Shown: positions 1-9,590 of the stretch, in pieces | Position numbering within the stretch: the stretch's first letter is position 1 | Layout: every line of letters starts with the position of its first letter | NCBI GenBank assembly: GCA_021732485.1 | Contig: JAKFUV010000005.1 | Location: 1 to 64,000 of the forward strand | Source of the DNA: Hyphomicrobium sp. | GTDB lineage: Bacteria > Pseudomonadota > Alphaproteobacteria > Rhizobiales > Hyphomicrobiaceae | DNA length: 64,000 bases | Reading direction: 5' to 3' | Notes under the pieces: generated by a model | Told to the model about the DNA's origin: nothing | The model's input: only the letters and a program-made list of their open reading frames with translations | Database searches by the model: none | Translations under genes and position numbers: made by a program

Positions 1-44
1 GTTTCGGGGCGCGCTAATCACGACCGAATTTGCCTTTGAAATTC

Positions 45-79
45 AAAAACGGCTCACATTCAATGTGGGCCGTTTTTTT
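45..79. terminator. Bidirectional rho-independent terminator
   Basis: A 15-bp stem (positions 45-59 pair with 63-77, with one G-T pair) closes a three-base loop. It is preceded by five A and followed by seven T, so it can act for a plus-strand gene ending left of the window and for the minus-strand hydrolase gene that stops at 146. The GC core (ACGGC/GCCGT) and the T-run are seen directly; termination activity is inferred. Confidence 0.88.
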
Positions 80-145
80 GTGCGCGAAGGTTATGCGGCG
101 AGCCGGTTATTAAAAACCGTGCCGCGTGGTCATCGCGGTCCAAAG

Positions 146-1567
146 TCAGGCTGTCGCTGGTGCGTCTGCCGGACGCTTGCGCTCTTCACGCTGCGGCTGG
201 AGATAGCCGATATAGTTCTGTTCGCGCCGACGGATGCCTTCGAGATACTCAAGGATTTCGAGCCCGTGCATCGGCACGCCCGTCGACTGGATCGTGCGGC
301 GCTCCAGCTCTTGCAGCTCGTTGTAAATCGGCTCGGCGGTTCGGTGCAGCATGGCGACCGTGGCGATGGTTTTGGCGCGCATATTCGGCGGCACACGCGG
401 CAGCACCGAGCCGAGTAGCTGGCGCGCATTGTTCGAGAACGTCGCCGACCATTTTCCGAAGGTCGCAACGAGCCGAATGGTCGGCGTTTCAACGAAGCGC
501 AGCCCATGCTCGTCCATCCACGCGAAGACCTTATCCATCGTGAAATCTTGCAAGCGGATGTTCGACGTCTCACGATAGTCCTGCCATTCGGCAACCAGAT
601 CGAACGACGATTCCAGATCGATGTCGGCTGGCGCGAACGTCGAATCCGTTTCGACGCCGATGCGATCGAGGAAATCGCGATTGCGCATCTGGATCCGCGT
701 CGGGTAGGTCGGGATTTTATATTTGCCCTGGCTGCCCTTGTCGTAGGCCAGCCGCACCAGCTTCGAACAGAAAAGATTGGGCGCATCGTCCAAGCGCATC
801 GTGAAATCATAGAGGATGCGCCGCCCGGCTTCAGTACTCGAGCGCGCCACATACGTCGCGATCAACTCGGCAGCCCGTCCGGCAAGTTCCCCATCTCTGT
901 GGCGATAGAGGACGGCGCGCACGATGCCATGCTCAAGCGCGGCCGCCAGCGGCGAGATGACGGCCCCGTCCTCGATCAGGCTTTCGACCAGCCAGAACTT
1001 GTTGTCGGCATCGACGTGGACAATGCCGACGTGGCTGAACTGACTGTCGACATCGCCGATGCGGGCGATGGCGGCGCTGTTGTGAGCGTGGCCGCGCACC
1101 AGCAAGACATCGCCGCTGCGAAATCGAACGTCGCCACCGTTGTAGAAAGCGGCATTGACCAGCGTGTTGTGATTGAAACCGGTGAAGGCGCGGGCCGGCG
1201 CTTCTCCTTGGCGAAGCCGGTCGTTGCCGACGGCGATTTCGCCGAGCATGTCGGAGACATAGCGCAGCACCCGGAAAACGTCGCGCAGTTGCTGCGCCAC
1301 GCCGAGTGTCATCAAGCCTTTGGCTTCGAAATCCGTGATGCGCTGGCGTAGCGCGATACGCAGATCAAACAGCCGGTACATCAGTTCGGGTGCGGCCCGG
1401 GCCACGGCTTTTACGTCGTACTCGCCGAAGCGGGCGTTGGCGGCGCGCCGATATATTTCGGCGAGATTGCTTTCGAGGTCGCTCGCCCGCCGCGTCGGTG
1501 TCCAAGCCAGCACCTCGATGGCGTCCAGATCGTCGAGGAATGATTTCGATGGTAGTGGCGGTGGCAC
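146..1567 (-). CDS. YiiX/YebB-like permuted NlpC/P60 cysteine hydrolase
   Basis: A 473-residue protein with no signal peptide. A central block (about residues 145-280) fits the permuted papain-fold YiiX/YebB (DUF830) family: a GDVLLVRG strand, a likely catalytic His in QFSHVGIV (His179), and a likely catalytic Cys in NLFCSKLV (Cys267). In this family the His precedes the Cys. The flanking regions, about 145 residues before and 190 after, are helical and not recognised. The start is GTG with a GGGGGAG Shine-Dalgarno about 11 bases upstream. It stands alone, followed by the terminator at 45-79. The substrate is unknown; family members are thought to cleave amide or lipid-linked bonds in the envelope. 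Confidence 0.72.
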   Translation of the reverse strand: MPPPLPSKSFLDDLDAIEVLAWTPTRRASDLESNLAEIYRRAANARFGEYDVKAVARAAPELMYRLFDLRIALRQRITDFEAKGLMTLGVAQQLRDVFRVLRYVSDMLGEIAVGNDRLRQGEAPARAFTGFNHNTLVNAAFYNGGDVRFRSGDVLLVRGHAHNSAAIARIGDVDSQFSHVGIVHVDADNKFWLVESLIEDGAVISPLAAALEHGIVRAVLYRHRDGELAGRAAELIATYVARSSTEAGRRILYDFTMRLDDAPNLFCSKLVRLAYDKGSQGKYKIPTYPTRIQMRNRDFLDRIGVETDSTFAPADIDLESSFDLVAEWQDYRETSNIRLQDFTMDKVFAWMDEHGLRFVETPTIRLVATFGKWSATFSNNARQLLGSVLPRVPPNMRAKTIATVAMLHRTAEPIYNELQELERRTIQSTGVPMHGLEILEYLEGIRRREQNYIGYLQPQREERKRPADAPATA

Positions 1568-1721
1568 GGAACGCTGAACTCCCCCTGGGCTGTGCCGGTT
1601 ATAGCAAAGCCGGCGGCATCGTCACGCCGTAGCGCACGCAAAGGCCGCGGGCTGTGTCCGTGAAAGCTCAGATTATGGCGTCGATCGACGCGCGATCGAC
1701 TGGAAACAGGGCCTGAAGGGG

Positions 1722-3143
1722 CTATCCGTGCGCCAGTGCCTTGGCGATTTCCTCGGTCATCTTTTTAGCGTCGCCGAGCACCATCACCGTGTTGTCGCGA
1801 TAGAACACCGGGTTGTCGATCCCGGCGTAACCCGACGCCAGCGAGCGCTTGTTGAAGAATACGGTCGCGGATTTCCAGACCTGCAACACCGGCATGCCGT
1901 AGATCGGCGAGGTCTTGTCATCCTCGGCCGCTGGATTGACGACGTCATTGGCGCCGATCACATACACGGCGTCGGCCTGCGAGAATTCGCTGTTGATGTC
2001 TTCAAGCTCGAAGACTTCGTCATAGGGCACATTGGCCTCGGCGAGCAGCACGTTCATGTGGCCCGGCATCCGGCCCGCGACGGGATGGATCGCATACTTC
2101 ACTTCGACGCCGGCCTTCTTCAGCGTGTCCGCCATTTCGCGCAGCGCGTGCTGGGCCTGCGCGACGGCCATGCCGTAGCCTGGCACGATGATCACTTTCG
2201 AGGCGTTCTTCATGACGTAGGCTGCGTCTTCGGCCGAGCCGAGCTTGACCGGCTTTTGCTCGCCGCCGCCCGGACCGGCCGCTGCCGTCTCACCGCCAAA
2301 GCCGCCGGCGATGACCGACAGGAATTGCCGGTTCATGCCTTTGCACATGATGTACGACAGGATCGCGCCCGACGACCCAACCAACGCACCGGTGATAATC
2401 AACGCCACATTGCCAAGCGTGAAGCCGATGCCGGCTGCCGCCCAGCCCGAGTAGGAATTCAACATCGACACGACGACGGGCATGTCGGCGCCGCCGATCG
2501 GCACGATGATGAGCACGCCGAACGCTAGGCTCGCCAGAACAATCAGCCAAAACAGCCAGGCCGAGCCGCCCGATTGGATGAACCAGTAGATCAGTAGGAT
2601 AATGAAAATGCCGAGCCCGGCGTTGATGACGTGACGCATCGGCAGCAAGATCGGCTTACCGGACATTTTGCCTGACAGCTTGGCGAACGCGATCACCGAG
2701 CCGGTGAAGGTGATTGCGCCGATGGCGACGCCCAACGCCATTTCAAGAAGGCTGGCACCTTTGACGCCAAGATCCGGGTTTGCCGGGTCGGTCAGAATAT
2801 TGAAAGCTGCCGGCGCGTACAGCGCGCTCGCTGCGACGAACACCGCGGCAAGGCCAACGAGCGAGTGAAATGCCGCTACCAATTCCGGCATCATCGTCAT
2901 TGGAATTTCGCGCGCCGTCTTGGCGCCAATGAACGCGCCGATGCCGAGGCCTGCCAGGATCAAGATCCACGATGTCAGCGACGGCTGTGCTAAGCCCAGC
3001 GTTGTCAGCACCGCAATGGCCATGCCGATCATGCCGAACATGTTGCCCTGTCGCGACGACGCCGGGCTCGATAGCCCTCTCAGCGCCAGAATGAACAGCA
3101 CACCCGCAGCAAGGTACAAAAGCGCGGCGACATTTGCGGACAT
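1722..3143 (-). CDS. pntB: NAD(P) transhydrogenase subunit beta
   Basis: PntB, 473 residues, is the membrane and NADP(H)-binding subunit of the proton-translocating transhydrogenase. The enzyme moves hydride from NADH to NADP+ using inward proton flow. The N-terminal half (about 1-260) is a run of hydrophobic helices. The C-terminal half is the soluble dIII domain, with the VPGYGMAVAQAQ nucleotide-binding turn and a GANDVVNPAA motif, both typical of PntB. Length is normal. It is the last gene of the three-gene set pntAA-pntAB-pntB, 84 bases after pntAB. Identification is secure. Confidence 0.97.
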   Translation of the reverse strand: MSANVAALLYLAAGVLFILALRGLSSPASSRQGNMFGMIGMAIAVLTTLGLAQPSLTSWILILAGLGIGAFIGAKTAREIPMTMMPELVAAFHSLVGLAAVFVAASALYAPAAFNILTDPANPDLGVKGASLLEMALGVAIGAITFTGSVIAFAKLSGKMSGKPILLPMRHVINAGLGIFIILLIYWFIQSGGSAWLFWLIVLASLAFGVLIIVPIGGADMPVVVSMLNSYSGWAAAGIGFTLGNVALIITGALVGSSGAILSYIMCKGMNRQFLSVIAGGFGGETAAAGPGGGEQKPVKLGSAEDAAYVMKNASKVIIVPGYGMAVAQAQHALREMADTLKKAGVEVKYAIHPVAGRMPGHMNVLLAEANVPYDEVFELEDINSEFSQADAVYVIGANDVVNPAAEDDKTSPIYGMPVLQVWKSATVFFNKRSLASGYAGIDNPVFYRDNTVMVLGDAKKMTEEIAKALAHG

Positions 3144-3227
3144 GATTGAAAATCCTAGGCGTGGGATCGGACGAGACGACGATCGATGGACATGATGCAG
3201 GACGCCGGCATGGCGTACCTGCGCCGA

Positions 3228-3620
3228 TTACTTCTTCACCACCGGCTCTTTCTTTTTGTACATCGCCAGCATCCGGTTGGTGACGAGGAAGCCGCCGAAG
3301 ATATTGATCGACGCCATGATCAAAGCCAAAAATCCAAACAGGCGTGCGAAAATGCTGTCGGAGGCGGTCAGCGCCACACCCACCGACAGGAGTGCGCCAA
3401 CAACGATCACCGAGGAAATCGCATTGGTGACGCTCATCAGCGGTGTGTGGAGTGCGGGCGTCACCGACCAGACGACGAAGTAGCCGACAAAAATCGCGAT
3501 AACAAAGACCATGAACTCATAAACGAACGGGCTGACCGGATCACCACCCGATGCAAGCGCCGCGGTGGGGGCGAGCAACCCTGCCGCCAGGATCGCTGCT
3601 TTCAAATGAGTTAAACGCAT
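3228..3620 (-). CDS. pntAB: NAD(P) transhydrogenase subunit alpha, part 2 (membrane)
   Basis: A 130-residue membrane subunit corresponding to the C-terminal helices of enterobacterial PntA. A hydrophobic, signal-like N-terminus ends near ALASGG. Three membrane segments follow, with the conserved [16 protein letters not shown] stretch of the PntAB family. Many alphaproteobacteria split alpha into a soluble and a membrane polypeptide, and the gene order here (pntAA, pntAB, pntB) matches. The gap to pntAA is 14 bases, so co-translation from one mRNA is likely. Confidence 0.96.
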   Translation of the reverse strand: MRLTHLKAAILAAGLLAPTAALASGGDPVSPFVYEFMVFVIAIFVGYFVVWSVTPALHTPLMSVTNAISSVIVVGALLSVGVALTASDSIFARLFGFLALIMASINIFGGFLVTNRMLAMYKKKEPVVKK

Positions 3621-3634
3621 GGACCGGCTCCTGA

Positions 3635-4771
3635 TCAGCTCTTGGCGCTGAGATTGGGGTGAACGACGATGCCGTCTTTGGCGATGAGCGTGCCTTTGAT
3701 CAGCTCGTCATCCCAGTTCACGGCAAGGACCTTTTCTTTCTTGTCGAACATGATGTCGAGGAACGACAACAGGTTCTTCGCGTACAGGCTCGACGCGTTG
3801 ACCGCGATCGTGCCGGCGAGATTGAGCGGGCCAGAGATTTTGACACCATTCGCGGTTTCGATGGTTTTCCCGGGTTCAGTCAGTTCGCAGTTGCCGCCGC
3901 GCTCGGCTGCGAGATCGACGATGACGGCACCGGACTTCATGCTTTCGACCATGGCTTTGGTCACGAGGCGCGGCGCCGGCCGTCCAGGGATCAGCGCCGT
4001 GGTGATGACGATGTCCTGCAGTTTGATATGCGCCGCGACCAGTTCGGCCTGCTTCGCTTGATACTCGGCACTCATCGGCTTGGCGTAGCCTGTCGCCGTT
4101 TGTGCCTGTTTGAATTCCTCGTCCTCGACCGCGACGAACTTGGCGCCCAGCGATTGCACTTGCTCCTTGGTGGCTGGGCGAACATCGGTCGCGGTGACTT
4201 GAGCGCCCATGCGGCGCGCCGTGGCAATGGCTTGCAATCCGGCGACGCCGACGCCCATGATGAAAGCTTTGGCGGCCGGTACCGTTCCGGCAGGCGTCAT
4301 CATCATCGGCAAGGCCTGGCCGAACATCGACGCGCCATCGACCACGGCTTTGTATCCGGCGAGGTTGGCCTGGCTTGAAAGAACATCCATTGATTGCGCC
4401 CGCGTGGTGCGCGGCATGAATTCCATCGAAAAGATCGACGCGCCGCTGGCGGCCAGTGCGTCGATCGCGGCGCGATCGCCATATGGATCGATCATGGCGG
4501 CGACGATGGCGCCAGGTTTCAAAGCCTTGATATCGTCCACCGGCGGGCGGCGCACGGCGAGAAGCACGTCGGCGCCGGCAAGGGCTTCGCTGCGCGAGAC
4601 TACGGTGGCGCCGGCGGCCCTGTACGCATCGTCGGCAAAGCGTGACCGCGCGCCGGCACCGGCTTCGACCCGGACGGTCGCGCCGAGGGCCGAAAACTTT
4701 TTGACCGTCTCGGGCGACGCCGCGACACGCGGCTCGTCTGACGATTCACTGGTGACAGCTATCGTAACCAT
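3635..4771 (-). CDS. pntAA: NAD(P) transhydrogenase subunit alpha, part 1 (NAD-binding)
   Basis: PntAA, 378 residues from the ATG at 4771, is the soluble NAD(H)-binding dI domain, homologous to alanine dehydrogenase. Visible features are the N-terminal [12 protein letters not shown] block, the [14 protein letters not shown] loop, the Rossmann turn [19 protein letters not shown], and the [10 protein letters not shown] signature. An upstream ATG at 4828 would add 19 residues that do not fit the family; the chosen start has GGAAG upstream and begins MVTIAVTSE as expected. It heads the pnt operon. The stem-loop at 4911-4945 separates it from the oxidase gene upstream, so its own promoter should lie in 4772-4910. 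Confidence 0.95.
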   Translation of the reverse strand: MVTIAVTSESSDEPRVAASPETVKKFSALGATVRVEAGAGARSRFADDAYRAAGATVVSRSEALAGADVLLAVRRPPVDDIKALKPGAIVAAMIDPYGDRAAIDALAASGASIFSMEFMPRTTRAQSMDVLSSQANLAGYKAVVDGASMFGQALPMMMTPAGTVPAAKAFIMGVGVAGLQAIATARRMGAQVTATDVRPATKEQVQSLGAKFVAVEDEEFKQAQTATGYAKPMSAEYQAKQAELVAAHIKLQDIVITTALIPGRPAPRLVTKAMVESMKSGAVIVDLAAERGGNCELTEPGKTIETANGVKISGPLNLAGTIAVNASSLYAKNLLSFLDIMFDKKEKVLAVNWDDELIKGTLIAKDGIVVHPNLSAKS

Positions 4772-4910
4772 TAGCGCTTCCGATTCGAGTGGGGAATACC
4801 CGGCGCCATTGCCGGAAACCAAGAGCAACTGTGAAAACGTCTACCATCGACCAGCTATCAGACTGAGTGTGTCATCGCGTACGCAAACACGATGCCACCC
4901 CGATCCAAGT

Positions 4911-4945
4911 AACGAAAAGGGCAGCCTCAGCAACGAGCCTGCCCT
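4911..4945 (-). terminator. Rho-independent terminator of the oxidase subunit IV gene
   Basis: Positions 4919-4928 pair with 4935-4944 (GGGCAG/CTGCCC plus CTC/GAG around one C-C mismatch) with a six-base loop. In the minus direction the stem is followed by TTTTCGTT. It lies 40 bases past the stop codon of the small minus-strand gene at 4985 and before pntAA. Confidence 0.75.
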
Positions 4946-4984
4946 GCATGCAGTGATTTGCCGCGAAATCATCTGCGGCCCGGC

Positions 4985-5128
4985 TTAGACAAGAAAGTAC
5001 GCCATCAACGCCAGCAGAGCGATAATCGCTATGATGCCGTATTTGCTGATGCGCAAAAATCGCAAATATGTCCTGTCGTGTTCATTGTAGTCCATGGCGG
5101 AGTGGCCGCCCGAGGTATCGACACTCAC
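4985..5128 (-). CDS. aa3-type cytochrome c oxidase subunit IV (47 aa)
   Basis: This short gene encodes 47 residues. A polar N-terminus (GHSAMDYNEHDRTYLRF) is followed by one membrane helix (about residues 30-47, IIAIIALLALMAYF). This is the layout of the alphaproteobacterial aa3 oxidase subunit IV family (COX4_pro_2), whose members share a MDYxEHxxTY core and are known next to pntAA in Hyphomicrobiales. The start is GTG with a strong GGGGAGAT ribosome-binding site about 10 bases upstream. It has its own terminator at 4911-4945. It probably packs against oxidase subunits I and III in the inner membrane. The main oxidase genes are not in the window. Confidence 0.85.
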   Translation of the reverse strand: MSVDTSGGHSAMDYNEHDRTYLRFLRISKYGIIAIIALLALMAYFLV

Positions 5129-5331
5129 GTTTGTAATCTCCCCAGTGATCAGACGGGTTTCATCCTGCTGTCGTATCGCAAGAATAGCCGTGCATCAAGC
5201 AGCACAACGCTCGGCTTGGGCTGTATGCCAAATGGTGGCGAGACTGCGCCGTTTCGCGCGGCGCACGAGCGGACGCCGCTGCACCCCGCGCGCAAGCACC
5301 GACGGCACGGTCGTTTCGCGGCCGATTGGCC

Positions 5332-7245
5332 TTACACGGCCACCTGAGTTCCCACTTCCACCACGCGATCGGTCGGTATCTGGAAGTAAGTCGTGGCATC
5401 CTCGGCGGACCCCGCGAGCGCAATGAACAGCCGTTCCTGCCAGCGCGGCATCTCCGACCGCGACGTCGGCCTCAGCGAACGCCGCGATAGGAAAAACGAC
5501 GTCGAACCGATGTCGATATTGCAATCCTTGCGGCGGCACGTCTCCAGGATTTTCGGCACGCTCGGCGTTTCCATGAAGCCATACCGGGCGATGATGCGGA
5601 TGAAATGATCGGAGATCCGCTCCACTGTCACGCGCTCGTGGCGGGGGACGCGCGGAGTGTCTTCGGTCTTGATCGACAGCAGAATGTTGCGTTCGTGCAT
5701 GACGCGATTGTGCTTCAGATTATGCATCATCGACGTCGGCGCCGCATAGGGATCGCCGGTTAAGAAGACGGCCGTGCCCGGCACACGATGCGGCGGCTTG
5801 GCCTCGAGTTTGCGCACCAGCCAATCGAGATCCGCCTCATTGCGGCGTGTCTGCTTCGCCAGAACTCGCGTGCCGCGCACCCAGGTAAACATGATGAGGA
5901 CCAGGAAGGCGGCGATCATCAGCGGCACCCATCCGCCTTCGAACAGTTTGAGCAGGTTGGCCGAGAGGAACACCTGCTCGATCAGCAGGAACGGCACCAT
6001 CAGTGCCAGCGCTTGCCAAAGCGGCCACTTCCAGCAGCGCCAGACAACGAAAAACGCCATCAAGCTATCGATCACCATGGCGGCGGTCACGGAGACGCCA
6101 TAGGCGGCCGCGAGATTCGACGAATTCTTGAACAGCACGACCGCTGAAATGACCGCGACGAACAAGAACCAGTTGACGCGCGGCATGTAGATTTGCCCGG
6201 CCATGCTTTCCGACGTGTGGCGAATTTCGAAGCGCGGGACCAGACCGAGCTGAATGGCTTGGCGTGTCAGCGAGAATGCGCCGGTGATCACGGCTTGGCT
6301 GGCGATCACGGTCGCGAAAGTGGACAGGATCAGCATCGGGATCAGCGCCCAATCCGGATACAGCTTGTAAAACGGACTATCCAAAGCAGCCGGGTCGCTC
6401 AGAACGAGCGCGCCTTGTCCGAAGTAATTCAGCAGCAGTGCCGGAAAGACGAAATAAAACCAAGCCGTCTGAATGGGCTTGCGGCCGAAATGGCCGAGAT
6501 CGGCATAGAGCGCTTCAGCACCCGTCGCCGCCAGAAAGACGAGCCCCATGATGGTCAATCCCATGGCGCCGTGCTGCCAGACGAAAACCACGCCATTCCA
6601 TGGGTTGAGCGCTGCCGCAACCTGCAAGTTATCGCTGATGTGCAAAATTCCGCCGAGCGCCAAGACCGCGAACCAGACAGCGGTAATAGGTCCGAAAAAG
6701 ATCGCGATCCGATCGGTGCCACGTGACTGCATCCAAAACAGCCCGGCGATGATCACCAGCGAGACGGGGATCACCGCTTGCTCAAGCTGAGGGGCAATCA
6801 ATTTCAAGCCTTCGACGGCAGACAGTACCGAGATGGCCGGCGTAATGACCGCATCACCGTAGAAAAATGACGCGCCCGCCACGCCGAGGGCAAGGAGCAG
6901 CGGCGACGATCGCTTGGCGACGGTTTGCCCGAGCGCCATCAGCGCGAATGTCCCGCCTTCGCCTTTGTTGTCGGCGCGCAGCAGCACCATAACATATTTG
7001 GCCGTGACGATGAGGATGAGCACCCACGTGATCAGCGACAGAATGCCGATCACGGCTTCACCGGTCGACATGCCGCGGCTGTGTGCGGCGTGCATGGCTT
7101 CGCGGAACGCATACAGCGGGCTCGTACCGATGTCGCCAAAGACGACCCCAATCGAACCAAGGACCAGCGGCCAAAATGGTTGAGCCCCGTGATCGTCTGC
7201 GGCCCCGCCATCCTGGCCGGGCTTGACCGCGCGCGTCTGTGCCAT
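5332..7245 (-). CDS. kup: KUP-family potassium uptake transporter
   Basis: A 637-residue Kup/Trk-D type K+/H+ symporter. The family signature [14 protein letters not shown] lies at about residues 37-50. [15 protein letters not shown] and the [17 protein letters not shown] motif follow, and about 12 membrane segments occupy the first 450 residues. The C-terminal soluble tail ends with the typical SFFLSRR and PRWQERLFI motifs. The ATG at 7245 is chosen over a TTG at 7260 because GAGGTG lies five bases upstream. It is a single gene with gaps on both sides. It brings in potassium at low affinity. Confidence 0.96.
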   Translation of the reverse strand: MAQTRAVKPGQDGGAADDHGAQPFWPLVLGSIGVVFGDIGTSPLYAFREAMHAAHSRGMSTGEAVIGILSLITWVLILIVTAKYVMVLLRADNKGEGGTFALMALGQTVAKRSSPLLLALGVAGASFFYGDAVITPAISVLSAVEGLKLIAPQLEQAVIPVSLVIIAGLFWMQSRGTDRIAIFFGPITAVWFAVLALGGILHISDNLQVAAALNPWNGVVFVWQHGAMGLTIMGLVFLAATGAEALYADLGHFGRKPIQTAWFYFVFPALLLNYFGQGALVLSDPAALDSPFYKLYPDWALIPMLILSTFATVIASQAVITGAFSLTRQAIQLGLVPRFEIRHTSESMAGQIYMPRVNWFLFVAVISAVVLFKNSSNLAAAYGVSVTAAMVIDSLMAFFVVWRCWKWPLWQALALMVPFLLIEQVFLSANLLKLFEGGWVPLMIAAFLVLIMFTWVRGTRVLAKQTRRNEADLDWLVRKLEAKPPHRVPGTAVFLTGDPYAAPTSMMHNLKHNRVMHERNILLSIKTEDTPRVPRHERVTVERISDHFIRIIARYGFMETPSVPKILETCRRKDCNIDIGSTSFFLSRRSLRPTSRSEMPRWQERLFIALAGSAEDATTYFQIPTDRVVEVGTQVAV

Positions 7246-7415
7246 CCGGCACCTCGCCAATAAAAGCTGCGTTGCAGCAAAGTTGCGCGGCTATTACTCC
7301 CGCAAGCTCACCTTGGGAAGACGCAAAATCTTAGCAGTCAGCCGGCGCGAGCACTTGACTTCGCCCGCCATGTTGGTTGACCCGCTCGCAAAGCACGGCA
7401 GTTTTGGTCCCGACT

Positions 7416-9293
7416 TCAAGCGGCGCGATCCATCTCTTCGAGTTCGTCGATCATGCCTTCGAGAACGTTCAGGCCCTTGTTCCAGAACTCAGGGTCGCGG
7501 GCGTCGAGCCCGAATGGCGCCAAAAGCTCCGAATGATGTTTCGACCCACCGGCTTTCAGCAAATCAAAATACTTGGTGACAAACTCAGGGTGCGCTTCGG
7601 CATAGAGCCCATACAGCGAATTGACCAGGCAATCGCCGAATGCATACGCGTAAACGTAGAACGGCGAATGAATGAAATGGGGAATGTAGGTCCAATAGAC
7701 TTCATAGCCTTTGCTGAGATCGATCGATGGACCGAGGCTTTCAGCTTGGATCTCAAGCCAGATGGCGTTGATTCGATCGGCGGTCAACTCGCCCTCGCGG
7801 CGTGCCTCGTGAATTCGCCGCTCAAAGGTATAAAACGCAATTTGGCGCACGACCGTGTTGATCATGTCCTCGACCTTCGAGGCAATCATGGCTTTCTTCT
7901 CGCGCGCATTCGTCGTCTCGGACAGCAAGGCGCGGAACGTCAGCATTTCGCCAAACACAGACGCCGTTTCCGCGAGCGTCAGTGGCGTTGGCGCTAAGAG
8001 CGGTCCTTGATCGCGGGCCAGCATCTGGTGCACGCCGTGGCCAAGTTCATGGGCCAAGGTCATCACGTCGCGAGGCTTGCCCAGATAATTCATCATCACA
8101 TACGGATGCACGGACGGCACCGTCGACGCCGAGAATGCGCCCGGTGCCTTGCCCGGCTTGACGGCGGCGTCGATCCAATCCTTGTCGAAAAACTGCTTGG
8201 CGATCGAAGCCATTTCCGGCGCAAAGCCACCGTAGGCGCTGAGCACGATTTGCTCGGCTTCGGGCCACGCAATGACCCGCTCTGGCTTATCCGGCAGCGG
8301 CGCATTGCGATCCCAGAACGACAATCGCTCCTTGCCGAGCCACTTGGCCTTCATCGCGTAATAGCGATGCGAGAGGCGCGGATAGGCGGCGCGCACGCTG
8401 GCAACCAGCGCGTCGACCACGGGGGCTTCGACACGGTTGGCCAAGTGCCGGCTATCGGCAACATCTTTGAAGCCATGCCAGCGATCAGAAATTTCCTTGT
8501 CCTTGGCGAGCGTATTGGTCAGCAGCGTGAATAGCGGCACGTTGGCGCGAAATACGCTGCTCAATGCCTCCGCAGCAGCCTTGCGCCGCGCTTCCTGCGG
8601 GTCCGACAACAGATTGAGGGTTGGCTCAAGCGACAACGCCTCCGGCTCACCGGCAACAGTGAATTTGAGGCTCGACATCGTCTCGTTGAACAACCGGGTC
8701 CAGCTGCCGCGCGAAGTCTGTGATTTTTCCGAAAACAAGGTTTCGATTTTTTCTTCGAGCTGGTGCGGCTTTTCTTTGCGCAGATCGGCAAACCAAGGCT
8801 TGAAGCGCGCGAGATCAGGATGCGCCAACGCGGCGTTCAAGATGTCTTCGTCGATCTGGTTGAGTTCGAGTTCGAGGAAAATCAGATCGGTCCACGTCTT
8901 GGTCAGCGCTTCAGACACGTCGCCGTAAAACTTAGCGCGCGCCGGATCGGCCTGGTTCTGAGCGTAATAGAGACCGGCATACGAGCCGAGTTTACCCAGC
9001 GCGTCCGATAGTTTTTCATAATCACGAATAACGATCGCAAGTTGGCCGCCATCAGCGGCAAGGCCCATGAGCTTACCCTGATAAGCGGCCTTCATGCGCG
9101 CGGCTTCGCCAGCGCCGGCATCGAGATCGCGTCGGATTTCCGGTGCGTCGGGTGCGGTGTAGAGGTCCGACAGGTTCCACGTCGGCATATCGCCGAGCAT
9201 GGCAGCTGCTGCGGGTGCGCCGCCCGGCGCTGCTGCCGCGCGCACGACCGACGAGCTGCACGTGTGATTGTTCATAGGCGCGTCGGTCCGCAT
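7416..9293 (-). CDS. pepF: M3-family oligoendopeptidase F
   Basis: A 625-residue cytosolic zinc metallopeptidase of the M3B (PepF) group. The zinc motif is HELGH, with His415, Glu416 and His419. The third ligand is expected in the ETASVFGEML stretch about 25 residues later, which is the usual M3 arrangement. The N-terminal MPTWNLSDLYT block is typical of PepF. It should cleave oligopeptides released by other proteases. The start at 9293 is supported by GGGAGA ten bases upstream; an internal ATG at 9275 is the alternative. It is divergent from the sigma-54 regulator. Confidence 0.94.
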   Translation of the reverse strand: MRTDAPMNNHTCSSSVVRAAAAPGGAPAAAAMLGDMPTWNLSDLYTAPDAPEIRRDLDAGAGEAARMKAAYQGKLMGLAADGGQLAIVIRDYEKLSDALGKLGSYAGLYYAQNQADPARAKFYGDVSEALTKTWTDLIFLELELNQIDEDILNAALAHPDLARFKPWFADLRKEKPHQLEEKIETLFSEKSQTSRGSWTRLFNETMSSLKFTVAGEPEALSLEPTLNLLSDPQEARRKAAAEALSSVFRANVPLFTLLTNTLAKDKEISDRWHGFKDVADSRHLANRVEAPVVDALVASVRAAYPRLSHRYYAMKAKWLGKERLSFWDRNAPLPDKPERVIAWPEAEQIVLSAYGGFAPEMASIAKQFFDKDWIDAAVKPGKAPGAFSASTVPSVHPYVMMNYLGKPRDVMTLAHELGHGVHQMLARDQGPLLAPTPLTLAETASVFGEMLTFRALLSETTNAREKKAMIASKVEDMINTVVRQIAFYTFERRIHEARREGELTADRINAIWLEIQAESLGPSIDLSKGYEVYWTYIPHFIHSPFYVYAYAFGDCLVNSLYGLYAEAHPEFVTKYFDLLKAGGSKHHSELLAPFGLDARDPEFWNKGLNVLEGMIDELEEMDRAA

Positions 9294-9590
9294 GGTTTCG
9301 GATCTCCCTTGGAGTTTGCTGCCAAATCAGCGGCCGAAACCGTTAGCACGGCAGGCTCGGCGAAGAAAATGCCGCAAGCAACAACGCGGCAAAGCGCCGT
9401 GATGCCACAACTTTCCGTCGCGAACCACGCGCCGACGCAAAAAACGCGTCACATTGCAACGATTGGTTTACCGATCTCGGGCACTCTTGGCTGTGTTGAG
9501 TAATTTGTCAGTCAAGAGATGTCCGATCCTGGATCATCTTAGGAGTTGTCGCTCCCGGCTGACGCGTAACAGTCGAGTGCAATCGCGTCC

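Noticed and set aside
506..1351. 281-codon plus-strand frame opposite the YiiX-like gene
   Set aside because: Shadow of a gene with recognisable catalytic motifs on the other strand.
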